A stretch of DNA of 64,000 nt, from NCBI GenBank assembly GCA_030848705.1, contig CM061244.1, forward strand, positions 107,281,111 to 107,345,110, given 5' to 3'. A program made the position numbers and the translations under genes. The DNA is from Heracleum sosnowskyi. Taxonomy: Eukaryota > Streptophyta > Magnoliopsida > Apiales > Apiaceae. Each line of letters starts with the position of its first letter. The first letter of the stretch is position 1. Below are positions 44,480 through 56,523 of the stretch, one piece after another. The notes below the pieces were generated by a model. The model had not been told where the DNA came from. It worked only from the letters and a program-made list of their open reading frames with translations, and ran no database searches.

Positions 44480-46951
44480 ATGGTGAAGAAGGATGCAGGT
44501 GTGAAGATACCAGTTCTTGATAAAGACAATTACTTTCACTGGAAAGTAAAGATGCATTTACATCTCATGTCTATGGATGAGAGGTATGTAGACTGCATTG
44601 AGAAAGGTCCACACGTTCCCATGAAGCTTGATTCTAGAGTTGGACTGCCAGATGATGCACCTGATGTAGAGATTCCAAAAACTGTCTCAGAATGGACTGT
44701 TGAAGATGTTGCAGAAGTCCATAAAGACAAAAGGACCATGAACATTCTGTTTAATGGTTTGGAGCAAGAGATGTTTGACAATGTTATCAACTGTACAACC
44801 TCTAAGGAAGTATGGGATACTGTTAGAACACTCTGTGAAGGAACTGAGCAAGTCAGGGAAAATAAAATGCAACTCCTTATACAACAATATGAGCATTTTC
44901 ATTTTAAAGCTGGTGAAACCCTAAATGACACGTTCAGTAGGTTTCAAAAGCTTTTGAATGGATTAAAGTTGTATGGGAGGATCTATCAAACCAAGGATTC
45001 AAACCTTAAATTTCTTAGAGCTCTTCCAAAAGAATGGAAGCCTATGACTGTTTCTCTCAGAAACACTCAAGAGTACAAAGACTACACTCTTGAAAGGCTT
45101 TATGGAACCTTGAAGACTTATGAGCTGGAAATGGAGCAAGATGAAGAAATTGAAAAGGTACAGAAGAAGGGTGGATCTATTGCATTGATTGCATCAGTGA
45201 ACCAACTTGAAGATGACAATAAAGAAGCTGCAAAGGCCAAAACTAGTCGATCTAGCTGTAGGAGTGATGTTAGCAAGGGTAAAGACAAGATGACAGAAGA
45301 AGAAGAATCAGAACCAGCCAACTTGGAGGACTTAGATGAGATTGATGAACACATTGCTTTTCTGTCTAGAAAATTCTCTAAGTTCAAGTTCAAAAGAAAC
45401 TCAGAAGCAAGGCCACCAAGAAGAGACTTTCAACCTAGCAAAACAAACTGGATTGAAAAGTCTAAGTCAAAATGTTTCAATTGTGGAATGCTTGGTCACT
45501 TTGCTGGAGACTGCAGAAAGCCCAAGGTTGAGAAGGGCAACAGGAAATTTGAGCCTGTTGATTATAAAAAGAAATACTTTGAACTTCTCAAACAAAAAGA
45601 AAAGGCTTTCATGTCTCAGGAGTATGATTGGGCTGGTAATGGTGAAGATTCTGATGATGATGTTGAGTATGTCAACTTGGCTCTTATGGCTGACAATCAT
45701 GAGCAGGAAGCAAGTTCCTCAAGCAACCAGGTAACAATTACTAATCTTTCTGAGCTTTCTAAAGAGGAATGCGACAGTGCAGTAAATGAAATGTCTACTG
45801 TATTATATAATTTGCGTGTTACTCTTAAATCACTTACTAAAGAGAATTCAAGAATAAAAGAGACCAATCTGCTCTTAAGTGATAGGAATGCAATGTTAGA
45901 AGCACAGCTCATTGAATTTGAGAAAATGAGATGTGTTAGTAGGGATGCTAAGAAGGAACTTGAGAACGTGTTACAAAGGGAAGAAATTCTTAGAACACAA
46001 CTTGAGATAGAACAAGGTGTGATTGCAAAATGGAAGGATGCCAGGAATGTTGCTGCCAACATAATTAATGTTCAATGCGTGGAATCCTTCTGTGAGCAAT
46101 CATGGGAAAGGAACAAAGAGAAGCTAGGGTATGTTGGTGAAACCTTAGAATCAGAAACAGAGTCAACAAACAACAATGATCATTTGTTGAAGGTTGATAG
46201 GTCAACGGAATGCAATGTTTCGTTGACACATGAACCATCAACCGATCAGGCTGTTTCGTTGACAGACAAAAGAAAAGATAAACTCACTAGACTTAATGAC
46301 AAGTATGGTCCTGTCACCAAGAACTTTGTTCAAGGTGAGTCTAGTATTTTAAAGAAAATTGAGAAGCCTGTTGAGAGAGCTAATGTAGGTCACTTGTCTA
46401 ACAAGCAATTGAAAGACAAGGTAGAGAAAGTTCAAAATGAGGCTAAGGGAAATAAAAAGAATAACAGGAATGGCAAAGTAGGAATTAACAAACACAACAA
46501 TTACACACCTGATAAATATGCTCCTAGAAAGACATGTGTTAATTGTGGAAGTGTTAGTCATTTGTCTACTAACTGCAAATCTGTTAAGAAAACTCCTAAT
46601 GTGAAAATGCCCAAGCCTGCAATGAACAGTTCCATGCCTACAATGCCTGTTATGCCTAACATGTTTGCTCCATATGCACAATTTCAGAATCCATATGCTA
46701 GCATGCCATTTGTGCCTAATCCTTACATGAATATGTTTAACATGCCACAAATGCCATGGAACATGAATAACATGATTGTTCCTCCAACTATGCATGCTAT
46801 GAATGAAAATATGAGCAACCCTCAGAAATCAACACCAAGGGTAAAGATTGATTTGAATCAATCTGAGCCCAAAGTGAAAAATGGTACAAAAGGGAATGCA
46901 AAGGCTAACAAGACAGGACCCAAGGAAACTTGGGTACCAAAATCGACTTGA
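44480..46951 (+). CDS. gag: Gag of element C, 823 aa
   Basis: Intact. The UBN2-type Gag domain (about 10-225) begins with VPVLDKDNYFHWKVKM-like sequence. A zinc knuckle CFNCGMLGHFAGDC lies at about 332-345. Up to the predicted splice donor (residue 417) this is the part shared with Pol. The extension contains a coiled-coil-prone segment (about 430-520), a second knuckle CVNCGSVSHLSTNC (about 686-699), a Met/Pro/Asn-rich stretch (about 715-775) and the conserved tail ETWVPKST. The ATG at 44480 is the first after the primer site. The nucleotides coding for residues 575-595 contain three copies of the family motif. Confidence 0.94.
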   Translation: MVKKDAGVKIPVLDKDNYFHWKVKMHLHLMSMDERYVDCIEKGPHVPMKLDSRVGLPDDAPDVEIPKTVSEWTVEDVAEVHKDKRTMNILFNGLEQEMFDNVINCTTSKEVWDTVRTLCEGTEQVRENKMQLLIQQYEHFHFKAGETLNDTFSRFQKLLNGLKLYGRIYQTKDSNLKFLRALPKEWKPMTVSLRNTQEYKDYTLERLYGTLKTYELEMEQDEEIEKVQKKGGSIALIASVNQLEDDNKEAAKAKTSRSSCRSDVSKGKDKMTEEEESEPANLEDLDEIDEHIAFLSRKFSKFKFKRNSEARPPRRDFQPSKTNWIEKSKSKCFNCGMLGHFAGDCRKPKVEKGNRKFEPVDYKKKYFELLKQKEKAFMSQEYDWAGNGEDSDDDVEYVNLALMADNHEQEASSSSNQVTITNLSELSKEECDSAVNEMSTVLYNLRVTLKSLTKENSRIKETNLLLSDRNAMLEAQLIEFEKMRCVSRDAKKELENVLQREEILRTQLEIEQGVIAKWKDARNVAANIINVQCVESFCEQSWERNKEKLGYVGETLESETESTNNNDHLLKVDRSTECNVSLTHEPSTDQAVSLTDKRKDKLTRLNDKYGPVTKNFVQGESSILKKIEKPVERANVGHLSNKQLKDKVEKVQNEAKGNKKNNRNGKVGINKHNNYTPDKYAPRKTCVNCGSVSHLSTNCKSVKKTPNVKMPKPAMNSSMPTMPVMPNMFAPYAQFQNPYASMPFVPNPYMNMFNMPQMPWNMNNMIVPPTMHAMNENMSNPQKSTPRVKIDLNQSEPKVKNGTKGNAKANKTGPKETWVPKST

Positions 46952-46971
46952 TTTGGTTTTATTGTGTGCAG
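45731..46971 (+). other. Predicted gag-pol intron of element C (1241 bp)
   Basis: The donor AACCAG|GTAACA at 45730/45731 is strong, phase 0, and follows the EASSSSNQ segment at the same place as in A and B. The acceptor TTTTATTGTGTGCAG|GGA is at 46971/46972 with a good T-rich tract. The gag stop TGA (46949-46951) lies 20 nt before the acceptor. Removal would place gag in the pol frame. Splicing is inferred. Confidence 0.7.
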
Positions 46972-49900
46972 GGAGACAAAAGGAATCTTTGGTACTTGGA
47001 TAGTGGTTGTTCAAGACACATGACTGGTGATTCTACCCTGCTCACAGAGTTTCAGGAAAGAGCTGGCCCTTGTATTGCTTTTGGAGATGACAACAAAGGC
47101 TACACAAAGGGATATGGCTTGATTTCAAAAGAGAATGTCATCATAGATGAGGTTGCATTGGTGGATGGTCTTAAGCACAACTTGCTTAGTATCAGCCAAC
47201 TTTGTGACAAAGGATTTTTAGTTACTTTTTCTAGAGAAGCCTGTGTTGTTTCTAAAGGAGGAAACAACAATGTGGTAATGACTGGATTCAGAAGGGGGAA
47301 TGTGTACATTGCTGACTTTAGTAGCACAAGTTCAGACACCATCACTTGTCTTTTCAGCAAGGCAAGCAAGGATGAAAGTTGGTTATGGCACAAGAAGTTA
47401 TCCCATCTGAATTTCAAAGTTATGAATGATTTGGTGAGGAAAGATCTTGCTAGAGGAATTCCACAAGTGGAGTTCTCCAAGGATGGTTTGTGTGATGCCT
47501 GTTAAAAGGGAAAACAGAAGAAGGCATCATTCAAAAGCAAGACAGAGTCATCAATTGTCCAGCAGCTTGAATTGCTTCATATGGACCTATTTGGCCCTGT
47601 AAATGTTATGTCCATCTCAAAGAAGAAATACTGTCTTGTGATTGTTGATGATTTTTCTAGATTTACATGGACTTTCTTTTTGCACTCTAAAGATGAGGCA
47701 AGTGAAATCATTATCAATCACATCAAGATGGTAAGCAATCATCCTGATTTCAAAGTAAGAAAGATTAGGAGTGACAATGGGACAGAATTCAAGAATTCAA
47801 GCATGAAGGTGTTCTGTGAAGAAAATGGTATTTTGCATGAGTTTTCAGCAGCAAGAACACCACAGCAAAATGGTGTAGTTGAAAGGAAAAACAGAACACT
47901 TATTGAAGCTGCAAGGACAATGCTAGATGAATCAAAGTTACCTACATATTTTTGGGCTGAGGCAGTTAACACAGCTTGCTTTACTCAAAATATTTCTTTG
48001 ATTAATCAAGCCAAAGGAATGACCCCTTATCAGTTACTCAAAAGAAAGAAGCCACTATTGGATTTTCTTCATGTCTTTGGATGCAAGTGCTTTGTTCTGA
48101 GAAATCAAGCTGAGCATTTGGGGAAATTTGAAGCAAAGGCAGATGAAGCAATATTTGTGGGATATGCAGCAGGGAAAGCTTACAGAGTCTATAATCTCAG
48201 AATCAACATTGTTATGGAATCTGTACATGTTGTTTTTGATGATCTCAAAATCCAAGGTCTCTGTGATGAAGGTTTCCATGAAAGTCTTTCTTTTGAAAAT
48301 GAGGAAGGAGATCAAGTGAATCATGATAAGACTACTGAGAAACAGCCTAAAGTTGTTGTATCTAGCACAGATGAAAGCAGCAGTGAGGATGAAATTGCTG
48401 CATTGAGATTAAAAAGGATAGCTGCTAGCAGACCAACTGGTCATTTCGTTGACAGTCATGATGGTGGATTCGTTGACAGTCAGAATGAGCGTTTCGTTGA
48501 CAGCCAAAATGGTCATACCGTTGACAGTCATAGAAATGCTTCTAGAAGTGATCACTTAGGGACAACAAACTCAGGGGGAGTTTCTCAAGGACAAATATCC
48601 AGTCAAAGCAATCATGATCATGAAGCTACGTCTTCAAGAGCAAATCTACCCCCCTCAAGGAAATGGACTAAAGATCATCCCTTTGAACTTATTATAGGTG
48701 ATGTTTCTTCAAAAGTCCAAACTAGAAGAGCAACTCAAGAAGAATGTCTATACAGTAGCTTTCTGTCTCAAGATGAGCCAAAGAAAGTTGAGGATGCACT
48801 TCTAGATCCAGATTGGGTTTTAGCCATGCAAGAAGAGCTAAACCAATTTGAGAGAAACAATGTTTGGAAGCTGGTGCCCAGGCCTAATGACAGGAGTGTT
48901 ATAGGCACAAAGTGGGTGTTCAGAAACAAGATGGATGAAAATGGCATAGTCACAAGGAACAAAGCTAGATTGGTTGCAAAAGGCTATTCACAGGAAGAAG
49001 GAATTGATTTTGATGAAACCTTTGCTCCTGTTGCAAGACTAGAAGCAATAAGGATTTTCCTAGCCTATGCAGCCCATGCCAATTTCAAGGTCTATCAAAT
49101 GGATGTGAAGAGTGCTTTTCTGAATGGGGAATTGGAAGAGGAGGTGTATGTAAGTCAACCTCCTGGTTTTGAAGATGATGATTTTCCAGACTATGTGTAC
49201 TTCCTTCTCAAAGCACTCTATGGTTTGAAACAAGCACCTAGAGCCTGGTATGACACTCTCTCACAGTTCCTCCTTGAGAATCATTTCACTAGAGGTACTG
49301 TAGATAAAACTCTTTTTCACAGAGTTGTAAATGGCTCTACTTTACTTGTTCAAATTTATGTAGATGATATAATCTTTGGGTCTACAGATGTGAAACTTTG
49401 TCAAAAGTTTGCCAAGCTTATGCAAAGTAAGTATGAAATGAGCATGATGGGAGAATTAACTTACTTTCTTGGTCTTCAAGTAAAGCAAGTTAATGAAGGC
49501 ATTTTCATTAGTCAAACAAAATACATTCATGATTTATTAAAGAAGTTTAACCTAATGGAATGCTCTCCTGCCAAAACTCCCATGCCTACTGCCACCAAAC
49601 TTGAATTGAATACTAAGGAAAAATCTGTGGACATTTCAAGTTACAGAGGCATGGTAGGCTCACTTTTATATTTAACAGCTAGTAGACCTGATATTATGTT
49701 TGCTACATGTCTATGTGCTAGATTTCAGGCTGATCCTAGAGAATCCCATTTAGTTGCTATTAAAAGAATTTTCAGATATCTCAAAGGAACACCAAACCTT
49801 GGCATTTGGTATCCTAGAGAATCTGGTTTTGAACTAATTGGTTATTCAGATGCAGATTTTGCAGGATGTAAAATTGACAGGAAAAGTACAACTGGAACCT

Positions 49901-50301
49901 GTCAATTCCTAGGAAACAAGCTTGTGTCATGGTTCAGCAAGAAACAAAACTCAGTTTCTACCTCCACAGCTGAGGCTGAGTATATTGCAGCTGGAAGTTG
50001 TTGTGCACAGATTTTATGGATGAAAAACCAACTACTTGATTATGGATTAAGAGTTGAGAAAATTCCTATTTTCTGTGACAACACTAGTGCCATTGCCATT
50101 ACTGAGAATCCAGTGCAGCATTCAAGAACCAAGCACATTGACATCAAGTACCATTTCATTAGAGAACATGTTATGAAAGGTACTGTGGAGTTACATTTTG
50201 TTCCAAGTGAACAACAACTTGCAGACATCTTTACCAAGCCACTTGATGAATCAACATTCTCAAGATTAGTAAGTGAGCTAGGTATGCTAAATTTATCTTA
50301 A
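46972..50301 (+). pseudogene. pol: Pol of element C with one nonsense codon
   Basis: Protease YLDSGCSRHMTG near 46996. HHCC finger WHKKLSHLN near 47389 and CDAC near 47494, followed by a TAA at 47503-47505 in place of the Gln codon of sister copies. The same frame then stays open to 50301. Integrase HMDLFGPV (about 47578), RSDNGTEF (about 47770) and QQNGVVERK. Linker 48250-48650 with four motif-encoded FVDSQ/HTVDS units. RT QMDVKSAFLNG (about 49099) and YVDDIIFG (about 49357). RNase H YSDADFAGC, TAEAEYIAAG and CDNTSAI. The one stop separates protease and finger from the rest. Confidence 0.93.
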
Positions 50302-50845
50302 TTATTTTTGAGATATTTGCAAGTTAAAATGCAGCCAGAAATTTGCTATGTTTTTCTGTGAATTAATTTTCTCAGGAAAAGGTAAAAATTTTGTCTAAGT
50401 CAAAATTACTATGCCAACGGAATGCACCATTTCGTTGACAGTCTTAGCACTTCTTCTTGGTGTTTCGTTGATAGTTCTTTTGTATCAACGAAACGCAGCT
50501 TTATCAACGAAATAGACGGGACCTTAAACGCCCAATTCTGATTCGTTGATATAAAGCGCTTTTAATCTGAACCGTTGAAATTTTAACACGTCTTTTACCA
50601 CGATCTATGCATACACCCCTGTAAGTATAAATCATGGTAATACTTTAAGAGTAACGGTTATATTTTTAAGCCAATCCAGTAATTTACATTTATTATTGGA
50701 TTCATTTTCTGAGAATTTTTGGGGGAGTATTTAAGAAATTTTATTTTCATTATTTCTTTTTACCTGTTCTCAAAAATTCCAAAGGCTTTTTCTCTCTTCT
50801 TCTCTCTAACAAGCAATTCAGTTCGAAGCTTTCCTTTAATCAACA
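50302..50845 (+). promoter_or_regulatory. pol-ORF3 spacer of element C with motif array
   Basis: CAACGGAAT/TTTCGTTGA-type motifs cluster at about 50413-50575. Downstream are TATAAAT (50626-50632) and TATTTAAG (50728-50735), then a CT-rich leader (TTTCTCTCTTCTTCTCTCT) to the ATG at 50846. The order motif array, TATA, pyrimidine-rich leader, ORF3 is the same as in D. Confidence 0.6.
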
Positions 50846-53800
50846 ATGGCACCCATAGTCAAGCTTATGTCTGCTGGAGGGTTCATCTATGAGAAGAACA
50901 ACTCCATCCCTTTTGTTGTCAAGGAAAACCCGAACAGACTGTTCTTCAAAATGATGGATTTCATGAAGAATTGCAAGTTGAGCTATGCAATGTTTCACTC
51001 TACACCACTCTACAATGAGATAATCGAGGAGATTTGGACCTCATGTGAGTATAGTGGAACACACTGCACACTAAAATTCACTCTTCAAGGTAATGAGTAC
51101 ATAGTTAATTCTGATGTTTTGCAAGCATGTTTACATATTCCTGATAATAACTGTGATGCTTTGCCTACTAACACTGAAATAACTACCATGCTAAATTCTA
51201 TAAACTACTCTTTGCCTACTGATAATCTGGGTAGAATAATTAGGAGAGGTTTGGTTAGGGAATACAGTTATTTAGCTGATGCATTCATTAAGGTCTTTTC
51301 TGGAAAGATTAGTAATTTTGATGCATTAACTAACTCTATGTTAATTCTCCTAACCATGCTTCTAAATGATAGATATCACAACTTTAGCACCCAACTTATG
51401 TATGAAATTGGTGCTAAGTTGGGTGACAAAGCAAATAGGAAGAAAAATATCTATTATGCTAGGTTTCTGATGATGTTGGCTAACCATGTTAGTCCAGCAC
51501 CATTAGTTATCTCTAACCCTAATGCCAGGTTTGAGTGCTTTGTGCAAGAAAAGAGAGTATTGACAGACATACTGAGGCTGAACCACAATGGTGATGTTCC
51601 AGTGGTGTATCTGCCAATCATTGAGGTAACTACTACTATCCCTGTTAGTGTAGCTAACACCTCTACTGTTTTACCTTCCAATGTTGCTATGGAGTCTGTA
51701 GCTGTGACCCAACAGGCTCCTACCCTAGCAACAAAACCAAAATCAAAGAAAACTCCAAGCCAACCTCAGGTGCTTCTCAAAAGGCACCTGTTGTAAAAAC
51801 TACCACACAACCTAAGGGGAGTGAGTCTGGAGTTGTGAGAGGTGAGGGAAGGGGTGAACATCAAAGAAACCCCAAGGATAAGGAAGGACAGGTTAGTGTG
51901 TACCAGCCAAGCCCCATTGTGTCTTCCCAACAAGGCACAATGAGTAACATGGATTTAAACACAAGTCTAATTGCATCCTCCCAAAAGGATGTGATTATTG
52001 AAACAAGCTCTCCTCCTAGAGCACAGTCCAAAAGGGTAAGGGACACTTCAAGCCCACAGTCTACATTTTCCCAATACCAAAGGAGAGTGAAGCAAAAGTC
52101 CAAGGGTACACAGGGTGCACACACACTGGAAGCAACACTTCCAGTTTCTCAAATTCAGTTTGATGTAACCCCTATCATTACTCTGGGGTTACAGTCCCAT
52201 TCTCTAAACATCAATCTTGAATTATCTCCATCAAATTCACCAACTCAATCTTTGGATGTGGACATGATCCATACACATATTCCTGATTCTCCAACTCTAA
52301 TCTTGGAGAAGCCCCACTCTGAAGCTGGTGGCCATCACTTGCTAAGTGATTTGTTGGGCCATCAACCAATTTTTCCTGAAATTGCAAGGGGATCTGTGGA
52401 CCAATCTTTAAAATCAATCACCACAGACTCTACTGTAATTTCTCATTCTCAAAGTGCTTTCTTGACTTCATCAACGAAACAGTCTATTTCGTTGACAAGT
52501 GTTTCTCCATCAACGGTATCCATACCGTTGACAGTTCAAACTACCATTCCGTTGATAGTTCACTCTGCACCTTTAATTGAAAATCAAGTTGTTCCCACAA
52601 CTAGTGCAGATGATCTAGTGGTAGTTGAGACACTTCTAGGACTGAGAGGGAGTGAAACTGAGAGGCTGGCTTGCAGCCAGGCAAAAGGAGAGAATGTGAG
52701 TGAGAGGCTGGCTATTTCTTCCAGCCAGGCAAAAGGAGAGATTGAGAGTTCCACCTTAGAAGGTGAAGGTGAGGGTGTGAGAGGTGTGAGCCATGGGGAG
52801 CCCATGATGCAAGAACAGAGTGGAGAGAGAGAAGGGACTACAGGAGAAATAAGGATGGAAGCAGCCATTTCTAATGAGTTAATGGAGGTCAGTGAGGGAG
52901 AAAGGGAACTTACTTTCCAAGAGGTTTATCAGCAAACTCTGGATAGTATTTCCCTGGATCCTGAGACCTTTACTCATCCTGTGTCAGCCTATCAAATTTT
53001 GGCTCAACAGGGCAATGTGGAGGCAGAGAGGTCACTACAACTAATTCACACAACTGCATCAATGCAAAGAGCAAAGGATGCCTTGACCAATCTCCCTCCA
53101 GGAGCTGAAGCAAGTGGAGACTTTGATTTTTCTGATAATGAGGATAGCTTTGGTGACACTCTACAGGTGGCCACTACTGCACAGACTGGGACTTCTGTGG
53201 TGCCTCCTACACCAAACTGGCTTTCTCAAGATATGCATGGTAGAAGCAATTTGGATGCTGCTATCACAAGGCAGTACAATGAAGCATATCTAGCTCATGA
53301 GTCTGCAGGAGAAAGGGACAAGAAATTCTACAAAGCCATAATGGATTCTCTGGAAATTCAAAGGCTACAAATGTTGCAGACAAGGATTGAAGCTACAGAG
53401 ATCAAGGATTCAATCAGCAACCTTAGGGCTGCTAATGATAGGAGGCTAGATGAAAAGCTTCCTCTTCTCACTGTGTCCAGGATGCACAGGTTTTTCTCTA
53501 AAGAACCTGAAGTGGATTCCTCCTTGAAGACTCTCTCTTCTAGAGTGGACAAGGTGGAAGCTACTCTATCACAGATGCAAAAGGAACAGGAGAAACAAAC
53601 TCAACTATTGGCCCAGCTAGTGGCAGCTCAAGGACTCCCAGCCATCTCTTTTGATGATAACAAAAAGGGGGAGAAATCTAAGGAGCTAAACATTCAGATT
53701 ACCAAGGTTATGGTCCCAGCCATTTCCCTACCAAAGGAGCCATTAGCAATGGGGGAGCTTGGAAAGCAGCAAAAGGATGGTATTGACCTTATACAAGAAG

Positions 53801-55311
53801 CTTCTATGAGGATGAGACTTGCAGAACAAATCAAAGAACATTGGTCCAACATAGAAGCAAAGTTCAAGAAGATTACTGAAAATAAGGACTCAAATCCATC
53901 AACGGAACAACCATCAACGAATGCCATGGTACTAGCATCAACGAAATGGGAGCCACAGACAAATTCTTTCTATCACCAAGAGCCCCTTCTACATGGAGTC
54001 ACTCAAGGACCAAGGAAGGAAAGAGGACAAACTTCATGCACTAGGGATGTGGAACAAGCTACAATTCAAAGAAGCCTATCTCCCAAGTCCCCTGCTAAAC
54101 CAAAGGGCAAAAACATAGCAAGGACTTTCTATCCTGCACCTTATCCAGATGAGCACAAGCTTCTTGGTCCACTCATCACAAAAAGCAAGGAAAGCAATGA
54201 TTATGAGATAAGGAAGCAAAGGGCAATTGTCTACAGGAATGGACAACAAATCTGTGTTTGGGCTGGTCATCCAAACTTTGCTGAAGCCAAGGCTGAGGAA
54301 TCAGAAAGAGCAGCTATGCAAGCTCTTGCAGTAGCTCAAGCTCTAGATGAAGAAGAAAGGAAGCAAGAGGAGAGCACTAGAGAGGAAAGGAGTTCAAAGA
54401 AGAGCACAAGGCAACCCAAAGAGAGAGCTAGGAGAAACATAGCCTTTGAGAATGCTGATTCTCAGAGTACTGCATCAGACTCTTCTATACCTATTGCACC
54501 TCCAACAATTGCTAATCCAGTTTTTGAGGTAAAGTTAGCCAGTGATCCTGATCATCTTGTCAATTTTCACAATCAGCCAATTGAGCCAAAGGAAGAGCCA
54601 ATTGAGTTTGATGAGGCATACTTTCCAAAGTTCCTGTTAGAGAAGGACCAACCAATGAAGACAAAGAAGAGGTCTGTCAAAGCAAAGCCTGTTTTTGTGA
54701 GAAAGCCACAATCTCAGAAACCCCCAGCAAACCCAGAGGACTGCATGTACATTGCTGACATCAGGGAAGAATCCAGTCTACATCTTGACCTAGACAACCT
54801 GGTGGAAGTAAGGGGAATTGCAGCTTCTCAAAAGTTGCCTGAAAGACTAGTGTTCACATTCAAGGGTGGTAGAGAACAAGTGTGGCCTCTCTACAGAATT
54901 TTAGGAGAAGACTATCAAACACTACTCTCAGTGTTTAGATGCTTGAAAAAGGACTTTGGTTTCACCAAAACAGCCAAGTCTGAGGTGATCTCCAAAATCT
55001 GTCAGTTAAAGGCTAGCTGGAACAAGCCTGAGGCTCTTCCCAGAATACTTAGAGTTCCCTCAACAGGAAAGAAAATCCATCTTCAACCTTATTGGATGAT
55101 GGAGTTTAAGGACAAGGACAATTGCAGAAGATTCTTCAGAATGGAAGACCAGCTGGAGAAGGCATCTAATCAAACTCTAAAGCTGATGCAATCCAAGCTT
55201 GGTGATCAAGATGAAGAGGAGAAAATCTTCTACAGAAGGCTACAGGTCCAGATTGAGGAAAACAACTCCAAGAGAGGGAAGAAGACTATGCCACAAAGAA
55301 GTCACAGATGA
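50846..55311 (+). pseudogene. Post-pol ORF3 of element C, one frameshift
   Basis: Reads 50846-51796 (316 aa) and then, in another frame, 51835-55311 (1158 aa); the shift lies at about 51755-51790, in a Lys/Ser/Pro-rich stretch. The N-terminal domain (about 15-235) contains REYSYLADAFIKVF, NFDAL and IYYARFLMMLANH, equivalent to the A and D domains. The second part has a Ser/Thr-rich region with motif-derived repeats (about 52470-52560), coiled coils (about 53280-53640) and a basic Glu-rich helix (about 54290-54440). The C-terminal domain contains FTFKGGREQVWPLYRIL and LQPYWMMEFKDKDN. No membrane signals are seen. A one-base homopolymer error in the assembly would give the same picture. Confidence 0.87.
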
Positions 55312-55483
55312 AACATTTGCTCAGACTAGAGGAGCACTTGTGGGCATTAGTCTTGTAAGTCTTGTATTTTGTCTATAAAGTTTTGAAGCTTAATACATTT
55401 TCTACTTTTGTAATTTATGATGTATCTGAGTGTTTTTGTTATCATCAAGTCTCTTGATTTATGGCTGTTATTCTATCAGTCAT

Positions 55484-55497
55484 AAATTGGGGGAGAT
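55484..55497 (+). other. Polypurine tract of element C
   Basis: AAATTGGGGGAGAT lies directly before the LTR. Confidence 0.88.
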
Positions 55498-56518
55498 TGT
55501 TAGGAATATGTTGTTCTTGATGATAAACATAAAACACTTAGTAGAATTTGTGTAAAGTCAATTTTGTAGCTGTCAACGAAATAGCATGCTTTGCAGTGTT
55601 TCGTTGACAGGAAGCTCATCAACGAAATGAGTGTTGTAGCAATTGCATTGTACAATATTTCACAGTATGATAGGCATTCTATTATATGTTTTAGATAGGT
55701 TTTCTAAGTCATGTTGACTATGTACTAGATAGGCAAAATAGGTTGGTTAATTGTATATATGTTATGCCTTGTAATTCTGCCTAAGTGAAGACATGTCAAC
55801 GGTATGAAGATTACTCTGTCAACGGTATGGAGTTTACCCATCAACGAAACGAGGGAAACACCATCAACGGAATGAAGAATGAAGCTATCAACGAAACACA
55901 TCTCCTTGCTATCAACGAATCAATGTTGCTTTTTGAACAGTTGACAAAGTGATAGTGACAGTTTACTGAACAGATCTAAAAGGAGATATGGAAGTGTACT
56001 TTGCATTGGAAGCCATCAAAGTGGTTACTGGAAATAAGGAAACATTCCAATTTCCAATAAGGCTCTTGGGAATGATTATAATGAGCATGAAGACAAAAGC
56101 AAAGATCTCCAAGGACCATTGGACAAAAGGAATGAAAAGCAAGCTACTGATGGTTACTACTATTATTCTTTAGTTTAACCAAATGTAGAATTGTAAACTT
56201 GGGATTATATAACCAAGTGTAGCAGTTACTTTAGAAAGAGAGAAGAAAAACAAATAGATTGTATTAGCTATTTTTGAGAGCATTCTTCTCTACAACATTG
56301 TAACTGAGCAGCTGTGTACATTTGTATCACAGATTATTTCCGCAATAAAAACACTTCAGTTGGATCATCAAACAATCCAACTGAATTATTTATATCTTGT
56401 GTTTTTATTTATTCAGTTCAGTTTAATTTTATAAAGTGTTTAGTTTCAAGAAAATATCAAGAATTGTATTCAACCCCCCCCCCCTTCTACAATTCTGTTA
56501 GGTCATTTGGGAATAACA
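55498..56518 (+). repeat. 3' LTR of element C (1021 bp)
   Basis: Same as 43396-44415 except one extra C in the C-run near 56475; TATA box at 56205-56212. Confidence 0.96.
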
Positions 56519-56523
56519 TACAT

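Larger units (their letters stand above)
43396..56518 (+). mobile_element. Complete, very young Sirevirus-type copia retrotransposon C (13.1 kb)
   Basis: Full structure: LTR, primer site, gag, pol, spacer, ORF3, polypurine tract and LTR, with a perfect TACAT duplication. By eye the LTRs differ only in a C-run (10 versus 11), indicating a very recent insertion. Yet pol has a nonsense codon and ORF3 a frameshift. It is nested in the CACTA element. Confidence 0.96.
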
